Positions 23,566 through 33,230 of a stretch of 64,000 bases of DNA are shown piece after piece (position 1 is the first letter of the stretch; the number at the start of each line of letters is the position of its first letter). The notes under the pieces were generated by a model. That model had not been told where the DNA came from and searched no databases. It worked only from the letters and a program-made list of their open reading frames with translations. This stretch comes from Gluconacetobacter johannae (GTDB lineage: Bacteria > Pseudomonadota > Alphaproteobacteria > Acetobacterales > Acetobacteraceae): positions 62,001 through 126,000 of the forward strand of contig NZ_JABEQH010000008.1 in NCBI RefSeq assembly GCF_014174305.1, in the 5' to 3' direction. A program made the translations under genes and the position numbers.

Positions 23566-26187
23566 CTATGGCTGCCGGCCGTCGGCGCCGTCGATCGAGG
23601 CGGGCAGCGCGTCGGACAGCGACGCCGTCGCCAGAGCGATCGCCTCATCGGACGGGGCCAGCGCCTGGCCCTTGCCGGCGGGCAGCAGAAGGGCCTCCGA
23701 CCTGTCCGAGGTCTCGCGCGCCCGACCCAGCGCGTCCAGGTTTTCGAGGATGACCGGATGTTCCGCGACCAGCCGGCGGAAGCGGCGGGCACTCATGGTC
23801 AGGAAATGCCCGAACTGCAGCGAACGGCTGATGGCGCGGACCGGCTCGCCCGACAGGGCTTCCTCCGCCCCGACGACGTCGCCGGCGCCGTAGCGGACAT
23901 CGTGCTCGGCGTAATGGGTTTCGGCCAGGCCCGCACTGATGAAATAGACCGTCCTGACCTTCCGGCCCCGGCGATACAGCCGCTCGCCCGGCGAGGTGAA
24001 ATGGATGGACATCTGCTTCGACAAATCATGCAGAACCCCGTCCGGTAGGCCACGAAAGGCCGGCAGGCCGCGCATCCGGGCTTCGATCCCCGTCTTGATG
24101 TCGAATTTGAGCCGGAAATCCAACTGCGCGCGCCGACGCTCGACATCCCGGTGCAGTTCCCGGTGCAGTTCCTCGCTGATGAGGGATTCGGACATCAGCG
24201 CGTCATATTCCTCGCCCTCCAGCCGCAGGGCGACCTGCTGCAGCAGCCGGCTCTCCAGGGCTTCGGAATAGCCGTGATAATGCAGCCGCAGGGTCTGGAG
24301 GGCCTCGTTCAGCAATTTGCGCTGACGTTCCAGCACCTCGCCCACGATCTCGCCGATGCGGCTGCCCAGGGTCGGTTCCATCCGCGTGCGCATGAACCGG
24401 ATCAGCGACAGCGACACGAAATAGCTGATCATCAGCATCTCGAACCGCTCGGTCATGCAGTACGTCAGCGGCTGGTCGAAATGAAACCGGTGATGGATCG
24501 CCTGGGCGATGCGGAAACGCAGCGACGGACGCAACCGCCGGCGCAGGGCGCGGACATAGCCGAACCGCCCTTCCAGCCGCGCGCCGTCAACCATCGCCTC
24601 GGCCGAACGCAGCAGCGTCTCCATCACCGGGCGCGACAGGCCCTGGATGCGGAACAGATCCAGCAGGATCGAGCGTTCCTTGTTGGCCACGACGATCAGC
24701 GCCAGCGTCACCCGCTGCCGGTCGCCCAGCGCGGTGTCGAAGGTATTGGCCTGTTCTTCCTCGGCCACGCGCTCGTCCAGCATGCCGATGACGCCGCCGG
24801 CCACATTGCGCGAGAATCCCAGTTCGTCGGCCATGTCGCGGGTGCGGTCCCGCACCTCGCCCAGGCCGATGCCCAGCACCTGATGCCGCAGCGCCTGGTC
24901 GATCGGCGAGAGCTGGTCCAGCTTCAGGAACAGCACCAGGTAGCGCAGGGTCGTGCCGTTGACGAACAGCGTAATCAGCACGAATCCGGTGGCGATGATG
25001 CCGATGAAATGCGCGACCGGGGTCGAGACGTGCTCGTTCTCGGTCACCGCCAGGGCCAGCGCCAGCGTGATCGCGCCGCGCAGCCCGCCCCAGACCATCG
25101 TGACCTTGAAGGGGGTCGGCACCGGCGGGGACAGGCGCGTGGCCGCCAGCACCGGCAGCAGGCCGAACACCACGGCACCCCGGGCCAGCAGCCCGGCGCC
25201 CGTGGCGATCAGGATCAGCACGCAGTCCCACCGCGTCATGCCCACCAGAAGGCGCGGCACCAGCATCGACGCCAGGACAAAGACCAGCGACCCCGCCCAG
25301 AACACCAGTTGCTGCCAGAGCTCCTCCAGGAAGCGCCAGGTCTGCGGGCGGAAGGTCGATGGCCCGTAGACCGACAGCGTCAGCCCGGCGGCGGCGGTCG
25401 CCACCACGCCCGAAAAGCCCAGGAATTCGTCGCAGACGATATAGACGATATAGGGCAGCGCGACCGTCAGCGTGATTTCGGCGGCCGGCGCGGCGCCGAT
25501 CGTCGTAATCAGCAGCAGGGTCAGCCGCCCGAACAGCACGCCCATGACGATGGCGCCGACGAACGACACCAGGAATTCCAGCACCGCGCCGCCGGGTTCG
25601 ATCCGGTGATGCGACGTCACGGCGGCCAGCAGGATGGAAAAGATGGCAATGGCGGCGGCGTCGTTCAGCAGGGCCTCGCCTTCGACCAGCCGGGTCAGGC
25701 GGCTGGTCGCACCGATATCGCGGAAGATTCCGGCCACCGCCGACGGGTCGGTCGTCGCGACGATGGACCCCAGCAGCAGGCAGACCGACAGCGGCAGGCC
25801 CGCGAACGGAAACAGGGCCAGCCCGATGGTCGCCGTCGACACGATCACCGCGACCACCGCCAGCAGCAGCACCGTCGCGGTTTCATGCGCCAGGCGCCGG
25901 ACATCGATCGCCAGCGCCCCCTGGAAGACCAGCGCCGGAAGGAAGATCAGCAGGAACGCCTCGCTGTTCAGCGGAAAATCCAGAAGCGTCTCGGCCGCGC
26001 CGTTGAGCAGGTCAGTGTAGGAACTACGCAGCACCAGGTCCGCCGAACCGCCCAGCACGATCCCCACGACGGCCAGCAGGACGGTCTCGGACACTTCAAG
26101 GCGGCGGGCGATCGGCTGCACCGCGCTGACGACCACCAGCAGCACGGCGATCGCCAGAAGAACCGCAGCAAGTCCCGTCACCGCCAT
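23566..26187 (-). CDS. Sodium/proton antiporter (CPA1) with C-terminal cyclic-nucleotide-binding domain
   Basis: An 873-residue inner-membrane protein. About 12 hydrophobic spans cover residues 1-430, with the CPA1 signatures TTDPSAVAGIF (ion-site Asp) and VEGEALLNDAAAIAIF, as in NhaP/SOS1-type exchangers. A long soluble region of charged helices (about 430-740) follows. The last part resembles a cNMP-binding fold: SPGERLYRRGRKVRTVYFISAGLAETHY. This is the SOS1-like plan seen in some bacteria, which exports sodium or potassium in exchange for protons and may be gated by a ligand at the C-terminus. It starts 241 bases from the thiE end and is monocistronic by spacing. Confidence 0.9.
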   Translation of the reverse strand: MAVTGLAAVLLAIAVLLVVVSAVQPIARRLEVSETVLLAVVGIVLGGSADLVLRSSYTDLLNGAAETLLDFPLNSEAFLLIFLPALVFQGALAIDVRRLAHETATVLLLAVVAVIVSTATIGLALFPFAGLPLSVCLLLGSIVATTDPSAVAGIFRDIGATSRLTRLVEGEALLNDAAAIAIFSILLAAVTSHHRIEPGGAVLEFLVSFVGAIVMGVLFGRLTLLLITTIGAAPAAEITLTVALPYIVYIVCDEFLGFSGVVATAAAGLTLSVYGPSTFRPQTWRFLEELWQQLVFWAGSLVFVLASMLVPRLLVGMTRWDCVLILIATGAGLLARGAVVFGLLPVLAATRLSPPVPTPFKVTMVWGGLRGAITLALALAVTENEHVSTPVAHFIGIIATGFVLITLFVNGTTLRYLVLFLKLDQLSPIDQALRHQVLGIGLGEVRDRTRDMADELGFSRNVAGGVIGMLDERVAEEEQANTFDTALGDRQRVTLALIVVANKERSILLDLFRIQGLSRPVMETLLRSAEAMVDGARLEGRFGYVRALRRRLRPSLRFRIAQAIHHRFHFDQPLTYCMTERFEMLMISYFVSLSLIRFMRTRMEPTLGSRIGEIVGEVLERQRKLLNEALQTLRLHYHGYSEALESRLLQQVALRLEGEEYDALMSESLISEELHRELHRDVERRRAQLDFRLKFDIKTGIEARMRGLPAFRGLPDGVLHDLSKQMSIHFTSPGERLYRRGRKVRTVYFISAGLAETHYAEHDVRYGAGDVVGAEEALSGEPVRAISRSLQFGHFLTMSARRFRRLVAEHPVILENLDALGRARETSDRSEALLLPAGKGQALAPSDEAIALATASLSDALPASIDGADGRQP

Positions 26188-26428
26188 CCGCTAACCTCTC
26201 CTCGTCGCATGGTGCATGCTATTTCACTATGGCAGGCAAGTATGAACTTATGATGGCCGTTTCAGGACATCCGGCACCGTCATTGGTTCCATCCTGGCCG
26301 GATGCGAATGTAGATTAACATTTCCGCCATCCAGACATGTCCGAAAAAGCATACAAGCCGGAATCGGGCAACGCATGGACAGTCACGTATTGCTGCACGT
26401 CCGATACATTACCGCGTCACCGGACGAT

Positions 26429-27055
26429 TTATTGGGCGTGGGGCGAAGGGGGCACATCGGCGGTGGCCGCCAGCCAGCCCCGCACCTGCCCTTCGGGATC
26501 GGGCGCGCCGATAAAATCGGACACGGCCGATACGCAATCCGCCCCGGCCGCGATGCAGGCCCCGGCCCGGGCCAGCGTGATGCCGCCGATGGCGACCAGC
26601 GGCACCGGCCCCACCAGGCGCTTCCACTCACCCAGCCGCTCCACCCCCTGCGGGGCCCAGGGCATCTGCTTCAGCTTCGTCGGCCAGACCGGGCCCAGCG
26701 CCACGTAATCGGGGCCGACCGACAGCGCCCGGTCCAGTTCGTCCGGCGCGTGGGTGCTGACCCCCAGCCTGATCCCACCCCGCCGGATAGCGGCCAGGTC
26801 GGCGGTGTCGAGGTCCTCCTGGCCCAGATGAATGAAATCGATCCCCCCATCCAGCGCCAGTTGCCAGTAATCGTTCAGGACCAGGCAGACACCATGCCGT
26901 GACGCCCACGCCCGCGCCATCCGGACTTCGGCCCGCAGGTCGTCCGCCGGCAGGTCCTTGACGCGCAGCTGGATCAGCCGTGCCCCGGCGCCGCCCAGCC
27001 TGTCCACCCACACGGCGCGATCGACGACGGGATAGATCCGCGACGGCAGGATCAT
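26429..27055 (-). CDS. thiE: Thiamine-phosphate synthase
   Basis: A 208-residue TIM-barrel enzyme joining the thiazole and pyrimidine phosphates. Signatures include [14 protein letters not shown] (about 26-39), [42 protein letters not shown] and [12 protein letters not shown]. It overlaps thiG by 4 bases and ends the thiO-thiS-thiG-thiE run. The pyrimidine-side genes thiC and thiD are not in the window; thiL is at 55883. Confidence 0.95.
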   Translation of the reverse strand: MILPSRIYPVVDRAVWVDRLGGAGARLIQLRVKDLPADDLRAEVRMARAWASRHGVCLVLNDYWQLALDGGIDFIHLGQEDLDTADLAAIRRGGIRLGVSTHAPDELDRALSVGPDYVALGPVWPTKLKQMPWAPQGVERLGEWKRLVGPVPLVAIGGITLARAGACIAAGADCVSAVSDFIGAPDPEGQVRGWLAATADVPPSPHAQ

Positions 27056-27822
27056 GCCAGCACCGCCCGGCCCAGGACCGGGGTGGACGGCACCGCCATG
27101 TCGCGCTCCTCCATCGGGTCGGCCCGGCGGGCGATCTGGCCGGCCTCGACCGCCAGGCGGAAGGCCGCCGCCATCGCCGCCGGGTCGCCGGCCCGCGCCA
27201 CGGCGGTGTTAATCAGCACCGCGTCATATCCCAGCTCCATCGCCTGCGCGGCATGCGACGGCAGGCCGATCCCGGCATCGACGACCAGGGGCACATCCGG
27301 AAAATGCGCCCGCAGCGCCCGCAGGCCGAACAGGTTGTTCAGTCCCTTGCCCGACCCGATCGGCGCGCCCCACGGCATCAGGACCTCGCAACCCGCCTGC
27401 AACAGCCGTTCGGCGCCGACCAGATCCTCGGTCATGTAGGGAAAGACCTTGAACCCCTCCTCGCTCAGGATCCGCGCGGCCTCGACCAGGGCGAACATGT
27501 CGGGTTGCAGCGTATCCGACTCGCCGATGACCTCCAGCTTGATCCAGTCGGTCTCGAACACCTCGCGCGCCATGTGGGCGGTGGTGACCGCATCCTTCAC
27601 CGTGTGGCAGCCGGCGGTGTTGGGCAGGACGGGCACGCCCAGGTCGCGGATCATCGACCAGAAAGCCTGCCCGGCCCGCAGCCCCGCCGATTCCCGCCGC
27701 AGCGAGACGGTGACGACCCCGGCCCGGGCCGCCCGTACCGCGTCGGCCAGGATCTCGGGCGACGGATATTGCGCCGTGCCCAGCATCAGGCGGGACGACA
27801 ATTCTGTGCCGTAGAACAACAT
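27052..27822 (-). CDS. thiG: Thiazole synthase
   Basis: A 256-residue TIM-barrel enzyme that builds the thiamine thiazole from deoxyxylulose phosphate, dehydroglycine and ThiS-thiocarboxylate. The Schiff-base Lys is at about 95 in [10 protein letters not shown], and phosphate-binding segments include VVDAGIG and [11 protein letters not shown]. It lies 3 bases after thiS and overlaps thiE. Dehydroglycine is expected from ThiO, encoded at the head of this run. Confidence 0.96.
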   Translation of the reverse strand: MLFYGTELSSRLMLGTAQYPSPEILADAVRAARAGVVTVSLRRESAGLRAGQAFWSMIRDLGVPVLPNTAGCHTVKDAVTTAHMAREVFETDWIKLEVIGESDTLQPDMFALVEAARILSEEGFKVFPYMTEDLVGAERLLQAGCEVLMPWGAPIGSGKGLNNLFGLRALRAHFPDVPLVVDAGIGLPSHAAQAMELGYDAVLINTAVARAGDPAAMAAAFRLAVEAGQIARRADPMEERDMAVPSTPVLGRAVLA

Positions 27823-27825
27823 GGC

Positions 27826-28023
27826 TCAGCCTCCCTGCATGGGGGCCAGGATCTCGATCCGCGCCCCTTCGGCCAGCATATGCGCCCCCCGGCGGGACGC
27901 CGGCACGAAATCGCCGTCAACCGCGGTGGCCACCCGTGCGTCGCCATAACCCAGCTCGTCCAGCAGGCCGGCAAGGGTGGTGGTCGAGACCTCGCGCGCT
28001 TCCTCGTTCACCAGAATTTTCAT
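27826..28023 (-). CDS. thiS: Sulphur carrier protein ThiS
   Basis: A 65-residue ubiquitin-like carrier ending in the required GlyGly (APMQGG). Its tail is adenylated and sulphurylated to donate sulphur to the thiazole. The start MKILVNEEAREV at 28023 gives the usual family length; an in-frame start five codons upstream adds only MKEGQ. Neighbours thiO and thiG confirm the role. The adenylating enzyme ThiF is not in the window. Confidence 0.94.
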   Translation of the reverse strand: MKILVNEEAREVSTTTLAGLLDELGYGDARVATAVDGDFVPASRRGAHMLAEGARIEILAPMQGG

Positions 28024-28055
28024 CTGCCCCTCCTTCACCCTCCGGGTCGAAGCGC

Positions 28056-29063
28056 TCAGACGGCGCCGAACACGATATCGGCGGCCTGCCGCGCGCGGGC
28101 CGGCGACAGCAGAAAGCCGTGCCGGTACATCCCGTTCACATAAACCGTCCGGCCCTCCCGGGTCACGGCCGGCATGTTGTCCGGATAGGCCGGACGCAGG
28201 CCGATGCCGCTTTCGACGATTTCAGCCTCGCCGAAGGCGGGATGCAGCACATAGGCGGCCGTCAGCAGTTCCACCATGGACCGCAATGTCATGCCGCCCG
28301 CGTTCTCGCTTTCCACCATCGTCGCCCCCACCATGAACAGATGGTCGGCGCGCGGAACGATGTAAACCGGGATGCGCGGATGCAGCATGCGTACCGAGCG
28401 GCGCAGGGTCACGTCGGGGCAGCGCAGCAGCAGCATCTCCCCCCGGACCCCGCGCAGGCCCGAAAGCCGCGACCGCGCGGCGATACCCGTGCAATCGACC
28501 ACACGGTCATACCCGGTATCCGGCTCGTCCGGCGGCGCGTCGCACCGGACATGCCCCCCCAGATCCACCAGCCGGTCGCTCAGGGCGCACAATGCCGCGC
28601 GCGGATCGACGTGCCCTTCACCCGGAAAAAACAGCCCCTTGCCGAACCGGCCGCCCAGGTCGGGTTCCAGCCCTGCGATCGCGTCCCCGTCGACCATCTC
28701 GAAGTGACTGGTGCGCCGGGCGAACCGGGCGATCTCGCCGACGTCGCGCGGCGGGGCCAGGACAAGGCTGCCATTGCGTATGACGCCGGGCACATGCGCG
28801 TCCCACCAATCGAGCGAATCGACCGATTCCCGCGTGACCTCGGGCGGCGCGGCCTCGGCCTCGCACCACGGCGCGAGCATGCCGCCGGCCATCCACGACG
28901 CCCCCGACCCGACCCTCGGCCCGATTTCGACCAGGGTCACGTCGGCGCCGCGCTCGGCCAGCGTCACGGCGGTGACCAGGCCGGCCACCCCCGCCCCCCG
29001 GACCAGGACCCGTGGCCGCGCGCCGGACGGCCTGCCGGCCTGTTCTGATCCGCTGTGTTCCAT
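28056..29063 (-). CDS. thiO: Glycine oxidase ThiO
   Basis: A 335-residue FAD enzyme of the DAO family that oxidises glycine to the imine used by ThiG. The dinucleotide-binding motif is VLVRGAGVAGLVTAVTLAERG (about residues 19-39), the next conserved part is SGASWMAGGMLAPWCEAE, and the C-terminus has GLRPAYPDNMPAV and VNGMYRHGFLLSPA. It starts at ATG 29063 with a 32-base gap to thiS. I looked for TPP riboswitch motifs in the 150 bases upstream and found none. Use of ThiO rather than ThiH fits an aerobe. Confidence 0.93.
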   Translation of the reverse strand: MEHSGSEQAGRPSGARPRVLVRGAGVAGLVTAVTLAERGADVTLVEIGPRVGSGASWMAGGMLAPWCEAEAAPPEVTRESVDSLDWWDAHVPGVIRNGSLVLAPPRDVGEIARFARRTSHFEMVDGDAIAGLEPDLGGRFGKGLFFPGEGHVDPRAALCALSDRLVDLGGHVRCDAPPDEPDTGYDRVVDCTGIAARSRLSGLRGVRGEMLLLRCPDVTLRRSVRMLHPRIPVYIVPRADHLFMVGATMVESENAGGMTLRSMVELLTAAYVLHPAFGEAEIVESGIGLRPAYPDNMPAVTREGRTVYVNGMYRHGFLLSPARARQAADIVFGAV

Positions 29064-29213
29064 GATCGTCGCTCCCTCTCACCGGCTTCCGAGTCACGTC
29101 CGGCGGAAACCCCGGGGGAGGAAACATCCTCTCGCCGTCCATGACAACGCCCGGGGGCGATGCCCGACCCGCCCGGCGGGCATGGACGGGCCGACGCTGC
29201 CCGGCGCGGGCGC

Positions 29214-31037
29214 TTATTCGACCGTCACGGATTTGGCGAGGTTGCGGGGCTGATCGACGTCGGTGCCCTTCAGCAACGCGACCTCGTACGCCAGCATCTG
29301 GACCGGAATCGTCTGCAGGACCGGCGCGGTAAATTCGTCGACGGTCGGGATCGCGACCACGATTTCCGCGATGCCCCGCAGGCGCTCGGCCCCCTGCGTG
29401 TCGGTAAAGACCAGCAGGCGGCCGCCGCGCGCGCGGGCCTCCTGAAGATTCGACAGCGTCTTCTCGAACAGGCGTCCCGAGGGCGCCGTCGCCACGATCG
29501 GCACGGTCTGGTCGATCAGCGAGATCGGCCCGTGCTTCATCTCGCCCGCCGCATAGGCCTCGGCGTGGATGTACGACACTTCCTTGAGCTTCAGCGCCCC
29601 TTCCAGGGCCACCGGGAAGGACGACCCGCGCCCAAGGTAGAGCACGTCCCGCGCCCCGGCGATGACGGCCGCCATCCGGCGGATGGCGTCGGCCTGGTCG
29701 AACACCTCGCCGGCACGGCTGGGCAGGTCCAGCAGGGAGGCGACCAGCGCCTGTTCCTGGTCGGGCGACACGACCCCGCGCCGACGCCCGGCGGCGATGG
29801 CCAGGCACGCCAGCACGGACAATTGCGCGGTGAACGCCTTGGTGCTGGCGACCGAGATTTCCGGCCCCGCCGCTGTCCCCAGCACCACGTCGCTTTCGCG
29901 GGCAATGGTGCTCTGCTCGACATTCAGGACCGACACGATGTGCTGGCGGTGCGCGCGCATGCCGCGCAGGGCGGCCAGCGTGTCGGCGGTCTCGCCGGAC
30001 TGCGAGATCAGCAGGCCCATCCCCCCCGGCGTCAGCGGCGGGTCGCGGTAGCGCATTTCGCTGGCCACATCGATATCGACCGGAATCCGCGCCACGCTTT
30101 CCAGCCAGTAGCGCCCGATCATGCCGGCATAGAACGCCGAACCGCACGCCGTGATGACCGCACGGGGAACCGACGCCAGATCGAAGGGCAGGTCGGGCAG
30201 GACCACCCGCCGGGTCGCCGGGTCGATCAGGCGCTGCAACGTCTGGCCGATCACCACCGGGTGCTCGTGCAGTTCCTTTTCCATGTAATGGCGGTAGCCA
30301 TCCTTGCCGATCGCGCCGGCGATCAGGGCGGTGACGCGAATGTCGCGCGCCACCCGCTCGCCCGACGCATCGAAGAATTCGGCGCCCTCCGGGGTCACGA
30401 CCACCCAGTCCCCATCATCCATATAGGCGATCCGGCGCGTCAGCGGCGCCAGCGCCAGGCTGTCGGAGCCAAGGAACATCTCCTTCTCGCCGTATCCCAC
30501 GACCAGCGGCGCGCCGTGCCGCGCGCCGATGACCAGGCCGTCGTGACCGGCGAAGATCATCGCCAGCGCATAGGCGCCTTCCAGCCGCCGCAGGGTGGCG
30601 AAGGCCGCGTCGCGCGGCGACAGGCCACGGGCCAGATGGAAATCGACCATCTGGGCGATGGTCTCGCTATCGGTTTCGGTGGTGAAGACCTGGCCGGCGG
30701 CTTCCAGTTCCCGCCGCAATTCCTCGAAATTCTCGATGATCCCGTTATGGACCACCGACACGCGCGCGGTGCCGTGGGGGTGGGCGTTGTTTTCGGTCGG
30801 CGCGCCATGCGTCGCCCAGCGGGTGTGGCCGATACCGGTGACGCCCGCCAGCGGCATGCGCTCCAGCAGCGCCGCCAGATGATCCAGCTTGCCCGCGGCG
30901 CGCCGCCGTTCGATCCGCCCGTCCACCAGGGTGGCGATCCCGGCGGAATCGTATCCGCGATATTCCAGCCGACGCAGCGCGCCGAAGATCACCGGGGCGG
31001 CCTGGTTGCTGCCGACGACACCCACAATGCCGCACAT
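29214..31037 (-). CDS. glmS: Glutamine-fructose-6-phosphate aminotransferase (isomerising)
   Basis: A 607-residue enzyme making glucosamine-6-phosphate for peptidoglycan and LPS. The mature nucleophile is Cys2 (MCGIVGVVG), and the glutaminase domain includes RRLEYRGYDSAG and GHTRWATHG. The two SIS domains follow, with SQSGETADT and GRGSSFPVALEGALKLKE, and the C-terminus ends KSVTVE. The ATG shares one base with the glmU stop (TGATG), so the two UDP-GlcNAc pathway genes are coupled. No glmS ribozyme is expected or seen. Confidence 0.97.
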   Translation of the reverse strand: MCGIVGVVGSNQAAPVIFGALRRLEYRGYDSAGIATLVDGRIERRRAAGKLDHLAALLERMPLAGVTGIGHTRWATHGAPTENNAHPHGTARVSVVHNGIIENFEELRRELEAAGQVFTTETDSETIAQMVDFHLARGLSPRDAAFATLRRLEGAYALAMIFAGHDGLVIGARHGAPLVVGYGEKEMFLGSDSLALAPLTRRIAYMDDGDWVVVTPEGAEFFDASGERVARDIRVTALIAGAIGKDGYRHYMEKELHEHPVVIGQTLQRLIDPATRRVVLPDLPFDLASVPRAVITACGSAFYAGMIGRYWLESVARIPVDIDVASEMRYRDPPLTPGGMGLLISQSGETADTLAALRGMRAHRQHIVSVLNVEQSTIARESDVVLGTAAGPEISVASTKAFTAQLSVLACLAIAAGRRRGVVSPDQEQALVASLLDLPSRAGEVFDQADAIRRMAAVIAGARDVLYLGRGSSFPVALEGALKLKEVSYIHAEAYAAGEMKHGPISLIDQTVPIVATAPSGRLFEKTLSNLQEARARGGRLLVFTDTQGAERLRGIAEIVVAIPTVDEFTAPVLQTIPVQMLAYEVALLKGTDVDQPRNLAKSVTVE

Positions 31038-32410
31038 CAGCCCTGCTCCTTCTTCTTACGCAGGGCCGCGCGCATCGCCGCGCCGCGCCCGTCCTTGTTG
31101 GTCTGCCGCGCCCGGCCCAGCGCCAGGGCCTCGGGCGGCACATCCTCGGTAATCACGCTGCCGGCGGCGACCAGCGCCCCGTCGCCGATGGTGACCGGCG
31201 CCACCAGGATCGCATCCGATCCGATGAAGCACCCCTCCCCGATCGTCGTCCGGTGCTTGAACACCCCGTCGTAGTTACAGCTTATCGTCCCGGCCCCGAT
31301 GTTCGTTCCAGCGCCGATGGTCGCGTCACCCAGATAGGTCAGGTGATTGGCCTTCGCCCCCGCCCCCATCGTCACGGCCTTCAGCTCCACGAAATTGCCG
31401 ACATGCGCGTCCGGCCCGACATCGCTGCCCGGCCGCAGGCGGGCATAGGGGCCGATCTGCGCCCCCGGCCCGACGACGCAGCCTTCCAGATGGCTGAACG
31501 CCCGGATTTCCGCCCCGCGCCGCACCGTCACGCCGGGGCCGAACACGACATGCGGCTGCACCGTGACGTCGGGTTCCAGCACCGTGTCGGCCGACAGGAA
31601 CACCGTCTCGGGGGCGACCAGCGTCGCCCCGGCGTCCAGCACCGCAGCCCGCAGCCGGCCCTGGACGCAGGCCTCGGCCTCGGCCAGTTCGGCGCGGGAG
31701 TTGATGCCGCGCAGTTCGTCCTCGGCCGCCTCTACGGCGCGGACCTGCCGTCCGTCCGCCACCGCCTGGGCCACGACGTCCCCCAGGTAATACTCGCCCT
31801 TGGCATTGTCGTTGCCGACCGCGCGCAGCCAGGCGCCGAAGGCGTCGGCCCCGGCGCACAGCACCCCGGCATTGCACAGGTCGATCGCCCGTTCCTGCGG
31901 AGTCGCGTCGGCCCATTCGACGATGCGCCGGACCAGCCCGCCTTCGGTTACGACACGGCCATAGCGGCCCGGATCGCGCGGCCGCATTGCCAGCAGCGCC
32001 AGACCCACCCCGTCCTCGGCCCGGCAGGCCAGCAGGCGGCGCATGGTGTCGGCGGTAATCAGCGGGTTGTCGCCATACAGGACCGCCACGTCGCCATCGC
32101 CGAACAGGCCGGCCGCCTGCAAGGCGGCATGGGCGGTGCCCAGACGGTCCTGCTGGACCACCACCGCGTGCGGGGCGGCCAGGGACGCGACCTGCTCCAT
32201 GCCCGGCCCGACCACCACCACGATCCGGTCGAAGACCGACGCCGCATTGTCCAGCAGGTAGCGCAGCATCGGACGCCCGGCCAGCGGATGCATGACCTTG
32301 GGCCGGTCGGATTTCATGCGGGTGCCCAGCCCGGCCGCCAGGATGACGGCTGTGGCGGGACGGTGGGCGGTCGTGCCCCCCAGGGGGGCGGACTCTGCTG
32401 CGGCGTTCAT
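31037..32410 (-). CDS. glmU: Bifunctional UDP-N-acetylglucosamine pyrophosphorylase / glucosamine-1-phosphate N-acetyltransferase
   Basis: A 457-residue two-domain enzyme. The uridylyltransferase start is VILAAGLGTRMKSDRPKVMH (about 23-42). The C-terminal half is a left-handed beta helix of hexapeptide repeats with GNFVELKAVTMGAGAKANHL and GTISCNYDGVFKHRT. ATG at 32410 gives the family's usual length (E. coli 456); the open frame runs on upstream but that extension is Arg/Gly-rich and unlike the family. It is divergent from gph over 109 bases. Confidence 0.95.
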   Translation of the reverse strand: MNAAAESAPLGGTTAHRPATAVILAAGLGTRMKSDRPKVMHPLAGRPMLRYLLDNAASVFDRIVVVVGPGMEQVASLAAPHAVVVQQDRLGTAHAALQAAGLFGDGDVAVLYGDNPLITADTMRRLLACRAEDGVGLALLAMRPRDPGRYGRVVTEGGLVRRIVEWADATPQERAIDLCNAGVLCAGADAFGAWLRAVGNDNAKGEYYLGDVVAQAVADGRQVRAVEAAEDELRGINSRAELAEAEACVQGRLRAAVLDAGATLVAPETVFLSADTVLEPDVTVQPHVVFGPGVTVRRGAEIRAFSHLEGCVVGPGAQIGPYARLRPGSDVGPDAHVGNFVELKAVTMGAGAKANHLTYLGDATIGAGTNIGAGTISCNYDGVFKHRTTIGEGCFIGSDAILVAPVTIGDGALVAAGSVITEDVPPEALALGRARQTNKDGRGAAMRAALRKKKEQG

Positions 32411-32519
32411 GTTTTGCGGGTAGCGGGCGGGCGACGTCGCGTCAAATCCATGACGGCCCCCATGACCATCACTTAGATTTACGGAATACTGCATCGACCG
32501 GCCCGCAGGAGTTTCCGTC

Positions 32520-33212
32520 ATGACGCTACAGTCCCCCCGTTCCACAGCCCCCCGCCTTGCCGTATTCGACATGGACGGCACCCTTCTGGACAGCCTCCCC
32601 GACCTTGCGGCCTGCGCGGACCGCCTGCTGACCTCCTACGGCCTGCCCGGCGTCACCCCGGATGTGGTGCGCCCGATGGTGGGCGACGGCGTCGCGGCCC
32701 TGGTCCGGCGCCTGCTGGCCCATGCGGGGGACGCCGCCGCGTCGATCGACCCGCAGCAGGCGGCGGCACGCTACATGGCCGACTACACGCCCCGGTCCAC
32801 CGAACTGTCGCGTCCCTTCCCCGGCACCACCTACGCGCTGGAAACGCTGAAGGCCGACGGCTGGATGCTGGCGATCTGCACCAACAAGCCGGTCGAGGCC
32901 GCACGGCGGATCGTATCGGCATTGGGGCTGGATGGGTGGTTCGACGCGATCGGCGGCGGCGACAGCTTCCCCGTCCGCAAACCCGACCCCGCGCATCTGC
33001 TGGGCACCATCGGGCTGGCGCATGGCACGCCGGCCCGCGCGATCATGGTGGGCGACCATCATAACGACATCCTGGCGGCGACAGGCGCGCATGTCGGTTC
33101 GGTGTTCGCCCGCTGGGGCTATGGCCGGCCGGAGATGGAGGCCGGGGCCACCGTCGGGGCCGACACCATGGTCGAAATTCCGCATATCGCGGCGCAACTG
33201 GTCCCGGCATGA
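32520..33212 (+). CDS. gph: Phosphoglycolate phosphatase-like HAD hydrolase
   Basis: A 230-residue HAD enzyme. Motif I is VFDMDGTLLDS (Asp17 and Asp19), motif II CTNKP, motif III the Lys in VRKPDPAHLLGTI, and motif IV VGDHHNDILAA. It removes phosphate from 2-phosphoglycolate, formed during DNA repair and photorespiration. The start has AGGAG eight bases upstream. The stop lies 13 bases from the convergent DUF3108 gene. Exact substrate is not certain among HAD relatives. Confidence 0.88.
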   Translation: MTLQSPRSTAPRLAVFDMDGTLLDSLPDLAACADRLLTSYGLPGVTPDVVRPMVGDGVAALVRRLLAHAGDAAASIDPQQAAARYMADYTPRSTELSRPFPGTTYALETLKADGWMLAICTNKPVEAARRIVSALGLDGWFDAIGGGDSFPVRKPDPAHLLGTIGLAHGTPARAIMVGDHHNDILAATGAHVGSVFARWGYGRPEMEAGATVGADTMVEIPHIAAQLVPA

Positions 33213-33214
33213 AA

Positions 33215-33230
33215 CCTGAGGGACCTCAGG
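33215..33230. terminator. Perfect inverted repeat at the gph/DUF3108 junction
   Basis: CCTGAGG and CCTCAGG are separated by only GA. The repeat spans the gap between the convergent genes and includes the stop codon of the minus-strand gene. No T run follows on either strand, so it may stop transcription by another route or protect 3' ends. Confidence 0.4.

Noticed and set aside
24151-26253. A 700-codon open frame antisense to the antiporter gene
   Set aside because: Its translation is rich in His, Gln, Arg and Asp with no recognisable domain, while the opposite strand encodes a full antiporter. Long antisense frames are expected at this GC content.
29064-29213. TPP riboswitch before thiO
   Set aside because: The conserved CTGAGA and ACCTGA-type elements are absent on the minus strand.
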